Of a stretch of 64,000 nucleotides of DNA, positions 1 to 7,720 are shown in pieces. The notes below the pieces were generated by a model. It saw only the letters and a program-made list of their open reading frames with translations, was not told the DNA's origin and did not search any database. The translations under genes were made by a program, and so were the position numbers. The stretch's first letter is position 1; each line of letters begins with the position of its first letter. Source of the stretch: Longispora fulva (lineage in GTDB: Bacteria > Actinomycetota > Actinomycetes > Mycobacteriales > Micromonosporaceae); NCBI RefSeq assembly GCF_015751905.1, contig NZ_JADOUF010000001.1, positions 7,440,001-7,504,000 of the forward strand, given 5' to 3'.

Positions 1-942
1 GCGCGGACGGTGGAGGGGCTGGGCTATGACCTGTTGATGGTCTCCGACCACGTCGCGATCACCCCGGACGTGGCGGAACGGTACCCGGCGCCGTTCTACG
101 AGCCGTTCACCACCCTCAGCTGGTTGGCCGGGATCACGAGCCGGGTCCGGTTGGGCACGACGGTGCTGCTCATGCCGTACCGGCATCCGTTGCTCGTCGC
201 CCGGATGGCCGCCAACCTCCACCAGCTCAGCGGGGGCCGGCTGGTGCTCGGCGTGGGGGTCGGCTGGGCGCGGCAGGAGTTCGAGGCGCTCGGCGTGCGG
301 TTCGACCGGCGCGGTCGGCTGACCGACGAGCATCTGCTGGCGCTCCGGGCCGCCTGGGCTGACGAGGACGACTACGCGGCCGGGCGGGTTCCGATCTGGG
401 TCGGCGGCAACAGTGACGCCGCCCTGCGCCGGACGGTCCGGCTCGGAGACGCCTGGCATCCGCTGCGGTTCACCCTCGACTGGTTCCGGGCGGCGGTGGA
501 CAGGTTGCGGGCCGTGGCGGCTGAGGAGCGGCGACCGGTACCGGCCCTGGCGCCCCGGATCACGCTGCGGCTGACCGAGGAACCGGTGACCGCGCCTGAT
601 CGGGGGGCCGGCGAGGGCACCATCGATCAGGTCGTCGATGATCTGGGGCATCTTCGTGGGTTCGGGGTCGAGACTGTGGTGCTGGACCCGTATCAGGGTG
701 ATCCGGCGGAGACGCTTCGGCCTGAGGTGGCGTGGGGGATGCTCGAGGCGGTGGCGGCTCGCCTCGTGCCGGCCAGAGACCGTGGGTCGGCTGAGGGCCG
801 TGGGTCGGTCGCGGGTCGTAAGCCGGGCGCTGACCGGGAGTCGCCTGCGAGCCGTGGGTCGGGCACCGATCGTGAGTCGCCCGCGGACCGTGAGGCCGTT
901 GCCGATCGTGTGTCTGCCGCACGTGGTGCGGACCGCACGTGA
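1..942 (+). CDS. LLM-class (luciferase-like, probably F420-dependent) oxidoreductase, 5' partial
   Basis: The reading frame is open to the first base of the window, so the true start lies upstream. The visible part begins inside the first strand and helix of a luciferase-like TIM barrel (GYDLLMVSDHV), followed by the family signatures GTTVLLMPYRHP, SGGRLVLGVGVGW and IWVGGNSDAALRR. The family uses reduced F420 or flavin to oxidise or reduce small molecules; the substrate cannot be told. The barrel ends near nt 770. After it comes about 55 residues of low-complexity Arg/Asp/Ser/Ala sequence made of degenerate 6-7-residue units (DRESPAS, DRESPA, DREAVA), not part of the family fold. No downstream partner is evident. 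Confidence 0.85.
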   Translation, partial: ARTVEGLGYDLLMVSDHVAITPDVAERYPAPFYEPFTTLSWLAGITSRVRLGTTVLLMPYRHPLLVARMAANLHQLSGGRLVLGVGVGWARQEFEALGVRFDRRGRLTDEHLLALRAAWADEDDYAAGRVPIWVGGNSDAALRRTVRLGDAWHPLRFTLDWFRAAVDRLRAVAAEERRPVPALAPRITLRLTEEPVTAPDRGAGEGTIDQVVDDLGHLRGFGVETVVLDPYQGDPAETLRPEVAWGMLEAVAARLVPARDRGSAEGRGSVAGRKPGADRESPASRGSGTDRESPADREAVADRVSAARGADRT

Positions 943-1045
943 CGCGCCCAGCCACCGGCCAGGCACCTTGCACACAGCAGCCACACGATACGACCCCCGC
1001 GACCCCTGGCGACACCGGCATCCACTCTCTCCGAAAGGAACACGC

Positions 1046-1471
1046 ATGACGCCCGACGACGAACGCCACCTCCGCAGGGCACTGGAACTCGCGGTCTCAG
1101 CACGGGCCACCGGAGATGGCCCGTTCGCGTCCCTCCTCGTGGGCCCGGACGGCCAGGTCCTCATCGAGGCCCACAACACCGTTGACGTCGACAACGACAT
1201 CACCGCGCATCCAGAGCTGAAACTGGCCCGCTGGGCAGCGCGCGAACTCGACCTGGACACCGCGGCCGGCACCACCATGTACACCAGTTGCCAGCCCTGC
1301 GGCATGTGCCAGGGTGCGATCGAACGCTCTGGCATCGGCCGGGTCGTGTTCGCGCTGTCCACCGCCCAGCTCACCGCCCTCAAGCCGCCGGCCCCACCGA
1401 AGACGGTCCGCCTGGAGGGCCCATCGTTGCCGGACGAGGCGGGCGTCCCGCTGGCCGGCTACTACCTGTGA
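1046..1471 (+). CDS. Cytidine/deoxycytidylate deaminase-family nucleoside deaminase
   Basis: A 141-residue zinc deaminase. The zinc site is visible as HPE (H55, catalytic E57) and PCGMC (C85, C88). Most nucleoside deaminases have H-A-E; the Pro here is unusual but leaves both catalytic residues. The family removes the amino group from cytosine, guanine or adenine bases or nucleosides; length and the C-terminal stretch resemble guanine-deaminase or TadA-like stand-alone enzymes, but substrate cannot be assigned. Start chosen at ATG 1046, preceded by GAAAGGA (1033-1039). It stands alone: the upstream gene ends 103 nt earlier and trpB's promoter region follows. Confidence 0.85.
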   Translation: MTPDDERHLRRALELAVSARATGDGPFASLLVGPDGQVLIEAHNTVDVDNDITAHPELKLARWAARELDLDTAAGTTMYTSCQPCGMCQGAIERSGIGRVVFALSTAQLTALKPPAPPKTVRLEGPSLPDEAGVPLAGYYL

Positions 1472-1562
1472 ACCCCGGGCGTCCGTGCGGTGCGGGATCT
1501 GCGATCTGACCCAGCTGCCGCGCCGGCTGGTCCCGCCCAACCAGCCCCTGGCGTCGGCAGGC

Positions 1563-1568
1563 TACACT
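1563..1568 (+). promoter_or_regulatory. Candidate -10 box for the trpBA leader
   Basis: TACACT fits the actinobacterial TANNNT -10 hexamer. Transcription would begin near 1575, inside the first CTAG palindrome. No convincing -35 is seen. Confidence 0.4.
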
Positions 1569-1570
1569 CC

Positions 1571-1616
1571 AGTTCTAGAACAGTTATATCAGAGGAAGAA
1601 TGTCAGTTCTAGAACT
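1571..1616 (+). promoter_or_regulatory. Pair of CTAG-centred palindromes, candidate operators
   Basis: AGTTCTAGAACA (1571-1582) and the perfect 12-bp palindrome AGTTCTAGAACT (1605-1616) share the core GTTCTAGAAC. Their centres are 34 bp apart, close to three helical turns. The first lies over the expected transcription start; the second lies inside codons 2-6 of the leader ORF. CTAG is rare in high-GC DNA, so two copies of a 10-bp CTAG palindrome in 46 bp are unlikely by chance. A dimeric repressor site is the simplest reading; its regulator is unknown and no regulator gene is adjacent. Confidence 0.5.
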
Positions 1617-1671
1617 CTCATTATTGACTTTGGTCTCCCGATCCGGCATTCTTGTCGCGGGGCAGGCGTGA
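1600..1671 (+). CDS. Possible 23-residue leader peptide upstream of trpBA
   Basis: ATG 1600 follows a good ribosome binding site, AGAGGA (1591-1596). The 24-codon frame starts [12 protein letters not shown] and is rich in leucine, including CTA and TTA codons that are rare in such genomes. Its TGA (1669-1671) falls in the loop of a perfect 11-bp hairpin (1656-1682), so a ribosome finishing the ORF would sit on the hairpin. It has no Trp codon, so it is not a classical trp leader. It may instead be a translational attenuator sensing something else, or chance. Confidence 0.4.
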   Translation: MSVLELSLLTLVSRSGILVAGQA

Positions 1672-1682
1672 CCTGCCCCGCG
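1656..1682 (+). promoter_or_regulatory. Strong hairpin in the trpBA leader (attenuator candidate)
   Basis: Arms CGCGGGGCAGG (1656-1666) and CCTGCCCCGCG (1672-1682) pair perfectly around the loop CGTGA, which contains the leader-ORF stop. No U-tract follows, so a translational or Rho-type mechanism is more likely than an intrinsic terminator. CCTC just after it (1684-1687) could pair with GAGG of the trpB ribosome binding site (1698-1701). Confidence 0.5.
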
Positions 1683-1706
1683 GCCTCCAGGTGGATCGAG
1701 GAAACT

Positions 1707-2891
1707 GTGAGTGCGGAGTTGATGGGACTGCCCTCTGCGGACGGGCGCTTCGGGGATTTCGGCGGGCGGTTCGTGCCCGAGCCGATCGTGCCGGCCTGCC
1801 TGGAGCTGGAGGAGGCGTTCCGTGCGGCCTGGGCGGATCCGGAGTTCCACGCGGAGCTGCGGGGGCTGTTGAAGCAGTACAGCGGGCGGCCCACACCGGT
1901 CACCGAGTGCCACCGGCTGTCGGCGAAGCTGGGTGTCCGGGTGCTGGTGAAGCGCGAGGACCTCAACCACACCGGTAGCCACAAAATCAACAATGTCCTC
2001 GGTCAGGCGCTGCTCGCCCGCCGGATGGGCAAGACCCGGGTCGTCGCCGAGACCGGTGCCGGGCAGCACGGAGTCGCCACGGCGACGGCGTGCGCCCTGC
2101 TGGGGCTCGACTGCGTGGTCTACATGGGCGAGGTCGACATGGCCCGCCAGGAGCTGAATGTGTTCCGGATGCGCCTGCTGGGCGCCGAGGTCCGGCCCGT
2201 GGCGTCCGGCAGTCGCACGCTGAAGGACGCGGTCAACGAGGCGATGCGCGACTGGGTGGCCAACACCCACGACACGCACTACTGCCTCGGTTCCGTGATG
2301 GGCCCGCACCCCTACCCGTGGCTGGTCCGGGAGCTTCAGCGGATCATCGGCGAGGAGGCCCGCGAGCAGTGCCTGGAGATCCTCGGCGCGCATCCCGACC
2401 AGGTGGTCGCGTGCGTCGGCGGCGGGTCGAACGCGGCGGGCATCTTCGCCGGCTATGTCGACACGGACGCCCGGCTCGTCGGCGTGCAGGCGGCCGGCGG
2501 GGCCGCGATCGGGGGCGGCAGGGTCGGGGTGGTGCACGGCTCGCGGAGCCAGCTGCTGCAGGACCGTGAGGGCCAGGTGCTGGAGGCGCACTCGATCTCC
2601 GCGGGGTTGGATTACCCGGGCGTGGGCCCCGAGCACGCGTATCTGGACTCGATCCACCGGGCGGACTACCCGACGGTGGACGACGACGAGGTGCTCGAGG
2701 CGGTCCAGGTGCTCAGCCGGTTGGAGGGCCTGATCCCGGCGCTCGAGTCGGCGCACGCCATCGCCTACGTGATCCGCGAGGCCGGCCGCGAGATCCCCCT
2801 GGGTTCGACGGTGCTGGTCAACCTCTCGGGGCGCGGGGACAAGGACATGCACACGGTTATCGGGCTGCTCGGAGAGGCGACGACGGCATGA
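1707..2891 (+). CDS. trpB: Tryptophan synthase beta chain
   Basis: Joins indole and L-serine to make tryptophan, using PLP, as the beta half of the alpha2-beta2 complex. At 394 residues it is normal length for TrpB1. Signatures: [13 protein letters not shown] at the N-terminus, PLP-lysine in HTGSHKINN (about K93), [10 protein letters not shown], the phosphate-binding loop GGGSNAAG, and a serine-rich closing segment. GTG 1707 is chosen because GAGGAA lies just upstream (1698-1703); ATG 1722 is an alternative. It overlaps trpA by 4 nt. The other trp genes are not beside it, so this may be a separate trpBA pair or a split pathway. Confidence 0.95.
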   Translation: MSAELMGLPSADGRFGDFGGRFVPEPIVPACLELEEAFRAAWADPEFHAELRGLLKQYSGRPTPVTECHRLSAKLGVRVLVKREDLNHTGSHKINNVLGQALLARRMGKTRVVAETGAGQHGVATATACALLGLDCVVYMGEVDMARQELNVFRMRLLGAEVRPVASGSRTLKDAVNEAMRDWVANTHDTHYCLGSVMGPHPYPWLVRELQRIIGEEAREQCLEILGAHPDQVVACVGGGSNAAGIFAGYVDTDARLVGVQAAGGAAIGGGRVGVVHGSRSQLLQDREGQVLEAHSISAGLDYPGVGPEHAYLDSIHRADYPTVDDDEVLEAVQVLSRLEGLIPALESAHAIAYVIREAGREIPLGSTVLVNLSGRGDKDMHTVIGLLGEATTA

Positions 2892-3667
2892 CTGGACGGC
2901 TGGAGAGCACGCTGATGGCGGCGCGGGACGGCGGGCGCAAGCTGCTGATTCCGTATGTGACGGGTGGCGTCACCGAGAACTGGACCGACTACGTGGACGC
3001 GGCCCTGGCCGCCGGTGCGGACGCCGTCGAGATCGGGGTGCCGTTCAGTGACCCAGCGATCGACGGGCCGGTGATCCAGAAGGCGTCGGTGCTGGCGCTG
3101 GAGCGTGGCACCACTGTGGACAGTATCGTGGACGACCTGGTCCGTGGCGGGCACGACCGGGCGCCGCTGATCGCGATGACGTACTACAACCTGGTGCTCC
3201 AGCCCGGGCACAAGCGGTTCGCGGAGCGGATCGGCGAGGCCGGCATCTGCGCGACGATCCTGCCGGACCTGCCGCACGAGGAGTCCGCCGAGTGGGAGTC
3301 CGACGCCGCGGCGGCGGGGATCGAGCACGTCCTGCTCGCGTCGCCGGTCAGCTCGGACGAGCGGCTGGCCGTGATCTGCGAGCGGACCAGGGGCTTCGTC
3401 TACGGCCTCGGTCTGATGGGCGTCACCGGCGAGCGGGATTCCCTGGCCCAGTCGTCCCTGACGCTGGCCCGGCGGCTCAAGGGGATCACCGACAAGCCGG
3501 TTCTGATCGGGGTCGGCGTCTCGACTCCGGCCAACGCCACCCAGATCTGCGCGGAGGCCGACGGCGTGATCATCGGTGCGCCGGTGATGCGTCGGATCGT
3601 CGAAGGTGAATCACCGGCGGCGATCGGCAGCCTTGTGGCTGATTTCCGAAAGGCGATCGGCGGGTAG
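2888..3667 (+). CDS. trpA: Tryptophan synthase alpha chain
   Basis: Cleaves indole-3-glycerol phosphate to indole, which is channelled to TrpB. The 259 residues form a TIM barrel; the catalytic acids are visible as E48 in [10 protein letters not shown] and D59 in [18 protein letters not shown] binds the substrate phosphate. The start ATG overlaps the trpB stop (ATGA), implying translational coupling. Its stop codon TAG is part of the -10 hexamer of the next gene. Confidence 0.96.
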   Translation: MTGRLESTLMAARDGGRKLLIPYVTGGVTENWTDYVDAALAAGADAVEIGVPFSDPAIDGPVIQKASVLALERGTTVDSIVDDLVRGGHDRAPLIAMTYYNLVLQPGHKRFAERIGEAGICATILPDLPHEESAEWESDAAAAGIEHVLLASPVSSDERLAVICERTRGFVYGLGLMGVTGERDSLAQSSLTLARRLKGITDKPVLIGVGVSTPANATQICAEADGVIIGAPVMRRIVEGESPAAIGSLVADFRKAIGG

Positions 3668-3670
3668 CCT
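3665..3670 (+). promoter_or_regulatory. Candidate -10 overlapping the trpA stop codon
   Basis: TAGCCT overlaps the trpA TAG and lies 7 nt before the GTG of the NDPK-like gene, the leaderless spacing seen repeatedly in this window. Confidence 0.45.
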
Positions 3671-3677
3671 GCAACGG

Positions 3678-4445
3678 GTGGAAGCCTTCCTCCTGCTCAA
3701 GCCGGACTGTCTGCGCGCCGGGCTGTCGGCCCATGTGGAGCGTGAGATCGAGGCGGAGGGTCTGGAGATCCGCTGCCGACATCGGATCTCTCTGACCCCC
3801 GCCGATATCCGGTACCTGTGGAGTGAGTACTCCGACGACGGCCACCGCCTCATGCTCGGCCTGCTCGACCGCTACCTCGGTGGCGGCCCGTCGCAGGTGG
3901 TGACCCTGGCCGGTCCGGACGCCTACGAAGCGGCCCGACGGGTGAAGCGTGCCATCCGCTGGCGGTTCGCCGACGGCCCCTTCGCGAACGTGGTGCACGC
4001 CGCCGAGACCCCCGGTGAGCTGCTCCGGCAGAGCAAGCTCCTGCTGGGCTGGTGTGAGCGGTGTTCCGGCGTCCGGCCGACGGTGACGTTCCCCGAGAAG
4101 GAGCTCCGGCCGGCGGGGATGCCTTTTGAGGACATCGACCCGGTGCTCGACGCGCTCTGGGCCGGGCTGCGGGGCGGTCTCACCCGACCGGAGCCGGTGC
4201 CGCTGGGCGGGGAGGGTTCGGTCATCGTTCTCGGCGTGGACACGGCCCATTCTTTGGACTCCACCGTGACGGCGGTGTATCGGGCGCTGCCCGGCGTCGA
4301 GCTCGGCCACGCGATCGAGCTGGCCCTGCACGCCAACCGGGTGGGCCGCTACCCGATCGGGACCGGATCGCCGGCCGAGACGGTGGCGAGCCTGGAGCTG
4401 CTGCGCGCCAACGGCATCGCGAACTGCTGGACGGAGAACTGCTGA
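3678..4445 (+). CDS. NDPK-like domain fused to a ClpS/L12-like domain
   Basis: A 255-residue protein. Residues 1-125 look like nucleoside-diphosphate kinase: LLLKPDCLRAGL at the start and NVVHAAETPGELLRQ at the place of the NDPK catalytic histidine (H107). The normal serine-rich context (HGSDS) is changed, so kinase activity is uncertain. A genuine ndk lies at 12.3-12.7 kb, so this is not the housekeeping enzyme. Residues about 180-255 (VIVLGVDTAHSLDSTV ... HANRVG ... LLRANGIANCWTEN) follow the ClpS adaptor pattern of strand, helix, 'G...G' turn and final strand; the bL12 C-terminal fold is an alternative. GTG 3678 is chosen because TAGCCT (3665-3670) sits 7 nt before it, giving a leaderless transcript independent of trpA. 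Function unknown. Confidence 0.6.
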   Translation: MEAFLLLKPDCLRAGLSAHVEREIEAEGLEIRCRHRISLTPADIRYLWSEYSDDGHRLMLGLLDRYLGGGPSQVVTLAGPDAYEAARRVKRAIRWRFADGPFANVVHAAETPGELLRQSKLLLGWCERCSGVRPTVTFPEKELRPAGMPFEDIDPVLDALWAGLRGGLTRPEPVPLGGEGSVIVLGVDTAHSLDSTVTAVYRALPGVELGHAIELALHANRVGRYPIGTGSPAETVASLELLRANGIANCWTENC

Positions 4446-4554
4446 GGCGCTGTTCCTGCGCGGGCAGGCAGGCCAAGGCCCCGACCTCGGGCCTGAACCG
4501 GCCTCAGGCCGTGCCGCAGCGCGGGCCACGGCTCCCGGCCCCGAGCCCCGGCCC

Positions 4555-5310
4555 TCACCCCACAGCCGCGGTCACCGACACGTCCGGCGCACTCCCCACA
4601 CTCGCCCGATCCACCGTCACCACCACCCGTTCCCCGGCCAGCACAGCCCGGTCGTCGACCATCGCCCGACCCGCCTGGTCGTACGTCAACCGGTCGCTGC
4701 GGAGCGCCAGATCTCCCGGGGAGAGTTCCAGCAGTTCGGCGACCCGCCCCGACACTGCCACCGGGGTGATCACCTCCGTGGCCCGGGCGGCGACGGCGTG
4801 GCACCACAGTTCGAGGAGTTCGTACAGCGACCGGATGGCCAGGTCAGCGTCGGCGAGGGGGGTGGCGAAGGGTTCGGGGACGTAGGAGTACTGGTGCACG
4901 GCGGGGCGGCCGTTGATGATCCGGACCCGTTCGATGACGAGGACGGGGTCGTCAGGGGCGATCCGGAGCCGGGCGGCGACGTCGGGTGCGGCGGGGGTGA
5001 AGTAGACGCCGTGGACCCGGGTGGTGACGCTGATGCCCTGGGCGCGCAGGTCGTCGCCGAGGCTGCGCAGGCCGGCGGCGGCGTACGGGGTGCGGTGGCT
5101 GCGGACGAAGGTGCCCTTGCCGGCGATCTGTTCGATGACGTCCTGGGCGGCGAGCTCGCCGAAGGCCTGCCGCAGGGTCATGAGGCTGACGTCGTACTGG
5201 GCGCTGAGGTCGCGCTGGGAGGGCAGCGGCTCGCCGACCCGGAACTCGCCCGTGGCGATCCGCCGGATCAGATCCTCCTTGATGGACAGGTACTTCGGTA
5301 CCCGGGTCAT
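4555..5310 (-). CDS. GntR-family (HutC/UTRA type) transcriptional regulator
   Basis: 251 residues. Residues 1-70 are a GntR winged helix-turn-helix (YLSIKEDLIRRIATGEF, LPSQRDLSAQYDVSLMTLRQAFGEL, GKGTFV). Residues about 85-240 fit a UTRA ligand-binding domain (VLVIERVRIINGRPAVHQYSYVP). Such proteins usually repress neighbouring genes until a small molecule binds. Its ATG overlaps the stop of the upstream nitrilase gene by 4 nt, so the two form an operon and the ligand may be a substrate or product of that hydrolase. Confidence 0.9.
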   Translation of the reverse strand: MTRVPKYLSIKEDLIRRIATGEFRVGEPLPSQRDLSAQYDVSLMTLRQAFGELAAQDVIEQIAGKGTFVRSHRTPYAAAGLRSLGDDLRAQGISVTTRVHGVYFTPAAPDVAARLRIAPDDPVLVIERVRIINGRPAVHQYSYVPEPFATPLADADLAIRSLYELLELWCHAVAARATEVITPVAVSGRVAELLELSPGDLALRSDRLTYDQAGRAMVDDRAVLAGERVVVTVDRASVGSAPDVSVTAAVG

Positions 5311-6095
5311 AGCCGCCGGTGCGCGAGGCTGGGCAGCTCGGCGCGGATCTGTTCCAGGCTGTGCCGGTCGATGTCGGCGACGGCCACGGTGACGGTGTCG
5401 GGGGCCTGGGCGAGGACCGTACCCCATGGATTGATGATCATGGAGCGGCCGAAGCAGGTCCGGTTGGGTTCGTGGTTGCCGACCTGGCCGGCGGCGAGGA
5501 CGTAGGACTGGCCCTCGATCGCCCGGGCGCGCAGCAGGACCTCCCAGTGGTCGCGCCCGGTGTGCAGCATGAACGCCGCCGGGACGACCAGGATGTCGGC
5601 CCCGGCGTCGGTGAGTTTGCGGTACAGCTCGGGGAAGCGCAGGTCGTAGCAGATCGACAGGCCGATGGTGGCGCCCTCGACCTTGACGGTGACGACCTCG
5701 GAGCCGGGCGCGACGGTGGCCGACTCGTGGTAGGACACCTTGCCGGGGATCTCCACGTCGTACAGGTGGATCTTGCGGTAGGTCGCGGCGATCTCGCCGG
5801 AGCGGTCGAACACGAGTGACGTGTTGTAACTGTGCCGGTCGTCGGGGCCGCGCTCGTGGAAGCTGCCGGCGTGCACCCACATGCCGAGCTCGCGGGCGGC
5901 TTCGGCGAAGAACGTGCCGAACTCGCCGTCGACCGGCTCGGGGCGGTGCGCGCTGGGCCCGAGGTAGTCGGTGTACTCCGGCAGTACCGCGAAATCAGCG
6001 CCCTGATCGGCGGCGCGCACCAGCAACTGGCGGGCCTGGGCGAGGTTGGCGGCCCGGTCTTCGCGGGCGTTGAGTTGGCAGACGGCGACCCTCAT
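5307..6095 (-). CDS. Carbon-nitrogen hydrolase (nitrilase superfamily)
   Basis: 262 residues with the complete catalytic triad: E40 in VLPEYTD, K108 in YRKIHL, C149 in ICYDLRFPEL. The family hydrolyses amide or nitrile C-N bonds; the sequence is of the deaminated-glutathione/omega-amidase-like branch, but the substrate is unproven. ATG 6095 is preferred because AGGGTGG lies just before it; a GTG two codons upstream (6101) is possible. Co-transcribed with the downstream GntR regulator through an ATGA overlap. Confidence 0.9.
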   Translation of the reverse strand: MRVAVCQLNAREDRAANLAQARQLLVRAADQGADFAVLPEYTDYLGPSAHRPEPVDGEFGTFFAEAARELGMWVHAGSFHERGPDDRHSYNTSLVFDRSGEIAATYRKIHLYDVEIPGKVSYHESATVAPGSEVVTVKVEGATIGLSICYDLRFPELYRKLTDAGADILVVPAAFMLHTGRDHWEVLLRARAIEGQSYVLAAGQVGNHEPNRTCFGRSMIINPWGTVLAQAPDTVTVAVADIDRHSLEQIRAELPSLAHRRL

Positions 6096-6315
6096 GCCCA
6101 CACCCTAGTGCCGCGACCGCCCCGTGTTCAGGCCTGCGGGGCAGATTCCGCGCCGACCCCGGACGCGGACATGTGTGCTGGCGCACGGCCCGGACGCCGA
6201 CGGGCGCTGGCCCGCCCGACATATCCGCACCCACCCCCACATCGGCACGCGGACCGGCTGGACGCCTCGGCCGGGAGCGCTGACCGCCGGGCCGGGACCC
6301 CGACCCCGGCGTCGG

Positions 6316-6930
6316 TCAGCGCTTCTGGATCGCCCCCCGCAGCGCGACGAACTTCGGCGCGGACTCCTCAGGCGTGTGCCCCGGGAACAGCATCAACCCG
6401 GCGCTGCCGTGGTCGGCCCACCCGCACACGGGCACGCGGTCGGCGTCGATGGTCGTCACCCCGCACCGGGCCTCGCCGCCGAGCGGGCCGGCGTCCACGG
6501 CGTGCGTCCCGGTGACCCCGCCGGCCGTGTCGGTGATGACGGAGAACAGGTCGTCGAGGGTCCCCTCGGGGTCGAACAGGGTGGCGGTGCCGGCGACGAC
6601 GATGGCGGACCGGTTGGCGGCGGCCGGGTCCTGGTAGACGCCGCCGACGGTCTTGTCGAAGCCGACCGGGACGGACAGTGCCTCGCGCATGCCCTCGGCG
6701 GTGCGCTGGCCGCGTTCGGACGTGTCGAGGGTGAGGCCGGCGGCCTTGGGCGGGATCGTCAGCTCGGGGTTGCCCTGGCGGACCACCTGCCAGAGGGTCG
6801 GGCCCCAGATCACCGCACCGATCAGAACGATGACTCCGAACACCCCGCCGGCGATCATGATGATCCGGCGTAGGGGGAGCGGTTTGCGCTCCTCCTCGGG
6901 GTGCTCCTCGTAGGTCTCCAGGAACGCCAT
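6316..6930 (-). CDS. Membrane-anchored protein, paralogue of the gene at 7.0-7.7 kb
   Basis: 204 residues. A short charged cytoplasmic N-terminus is followed by one transmembrane helix (about residues 24-48, IIMIAGGVFGVIVLIGAVIW) and an extracellular domain of about 150 residues. That domain carries two cysteines in the pattern GGEARCG and PVCGWADHGSAGLMLF. The upstream divergent neighbour has the same architecture and motifs, so they are an ancient tandem duplicate. ATG 6930 lies 6 nt from a TAGGCT hexamer (reverse strand, 6937-6942), suggesting a leaderless mRNA. No known function. Confidence 0.75.
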   Translation of the reverse strand: MAFLETYEEHPEEERKPLPLRRIIMIAGGVFGVIVLIGAVIWGPTLWQVVRQGNPELTIPPKAAGLTLDTSERGQRTAEGMREALSVPVGFDKTVGGVYQDPAAANRSAIVVAGTATLFDPEGTLDDLFSVITDTAGGVTGTHAVDAGPLGGEARCGVTTIDADRVPVCGWADHGSAGLMLFPGHTPEESAPKFVALRGAIQKR

Positions 6931-7014
6931 CGCGGAAGCCTAGCAACGGCCCGGACCAGGATCACAGATCAACACCATCATTTTGGTACGGAGGAGCCCG
7001 GCCCGCCGCGCGCC

Positions 7015-7659
7015 TTACCTGCTCAGCATCGCGCGGTGCATCTCCTGGAACAGCTGCCCGGCCGTGGCCTTGTCACCCTTGACGAAGATGGCCAGCCCGA
7101 TGCTGCCGTGGTCGATCCACACGCAGGCCGGCGAGTCGCCCTGGGCGGCGATGGTGCCGCACCGGATGTACCCGCCGAGGTCTCCGGCGTCGATGTCGAC
7201 CCCGCCGGTGGCGTTCATGGCCTTGAAGGCGTCGTCGAGCTGGCCCTTGAGGTTGACGTTCAGGCCGGTGGCCCCGAAGAAGATCACCGGCTTGTCTCCG
7301 TCGCGGTACAGCGCGCCCTTGGACTCGTGGCCGGCGATCGAGCCCCCGGCGGACGACATGGCGTCGACGGCCTTCTTCCCTTCGGGCCCGTCGTCGAGCA
7401 CCAGGTTCCCGATCTTCGCCGGCAGCGCGATCGTGGCGCCCTGGTCGGAGATGATCGGGAAGGCGAAGAGCGCTGCCCCGCCGAGGCAGAGCAGGAGGAC
7501 GAGGCCGAGAACCCCCGCGACGATCTTTCCGGCCCCGCTCTTCTTCGGCGCCTGCGGCGGGGTGAAGCCCAACGGCTGGCTCTGCGGCGCGACGAACACC
7601 GGCGGCGCGTACTGCGGCGCGCCCGGCGGCGGCTGCTCAGGGGGCTGCGGATAGCTCAT
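7015..7659 (-). CDS. Proline-rich membrane-anchored protein, paralogue of the 6.3 kb gene
   Basis: 214 residues. The first 40 are Pro/Gln-rich and cytoplasmic; a transmembrane helix follows (about 45-68, IVAGVLGLVLLLCLGG), then an extracellular domain. The cysteine motifs GGYIRCG and PACVWIDHGSIGLAIF match those of the gene at 6316-6930. The start has GGGAGA upstream, and a TAGAGT hexamer on the reverse strand (7694-7699) could drive it divergently from valS. Function unknown. Confidence 0.75.
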   Translation of the reverse strand: MSYPQPPEQPPPGAPQYAPPVFVAPQSQPLGFTPPQAPKKSGAGKIVAGVLGLVLLLCLGGAALFAFPIISDQGATIALPAKIGNLVLDDGPEGKKAVDAMSSAGGSIAGHESKGALYRDGDKPVIFFGATGLNVNLKGQLDDAFKAMNATGGVDIDAGDLGGYIRCGTIAAQGDSPACVWIDHGSIGLAIFVKGDKATAGQLFQEMHRAMLSR

Positions 7660-7708
7660 CGGGTCTCCCGTGGGGTGGTGTGAGGAACGCGGGACTCTAG
7701 CACTTACG

Positions 7709-7714
7709 TAGACT
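7709..7714 (+). promoter_or_regulatory. Candidate valS -10 (leaderless)
   Basis: TAGACT ends 6 nt before the valS GTG (7721), so transcription should begin at or next to the start codon. Confidence 0.5.
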
Positions 7715-7720
7715 CAGCGG

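Noticed and set aside
6964-6990. AT-rich segment (GATCAACACCATCATTTTGG) resembling one after rho at 56817-56837
   Set aside because: Similarity is about 20 nt with several mismatches and no shared context.
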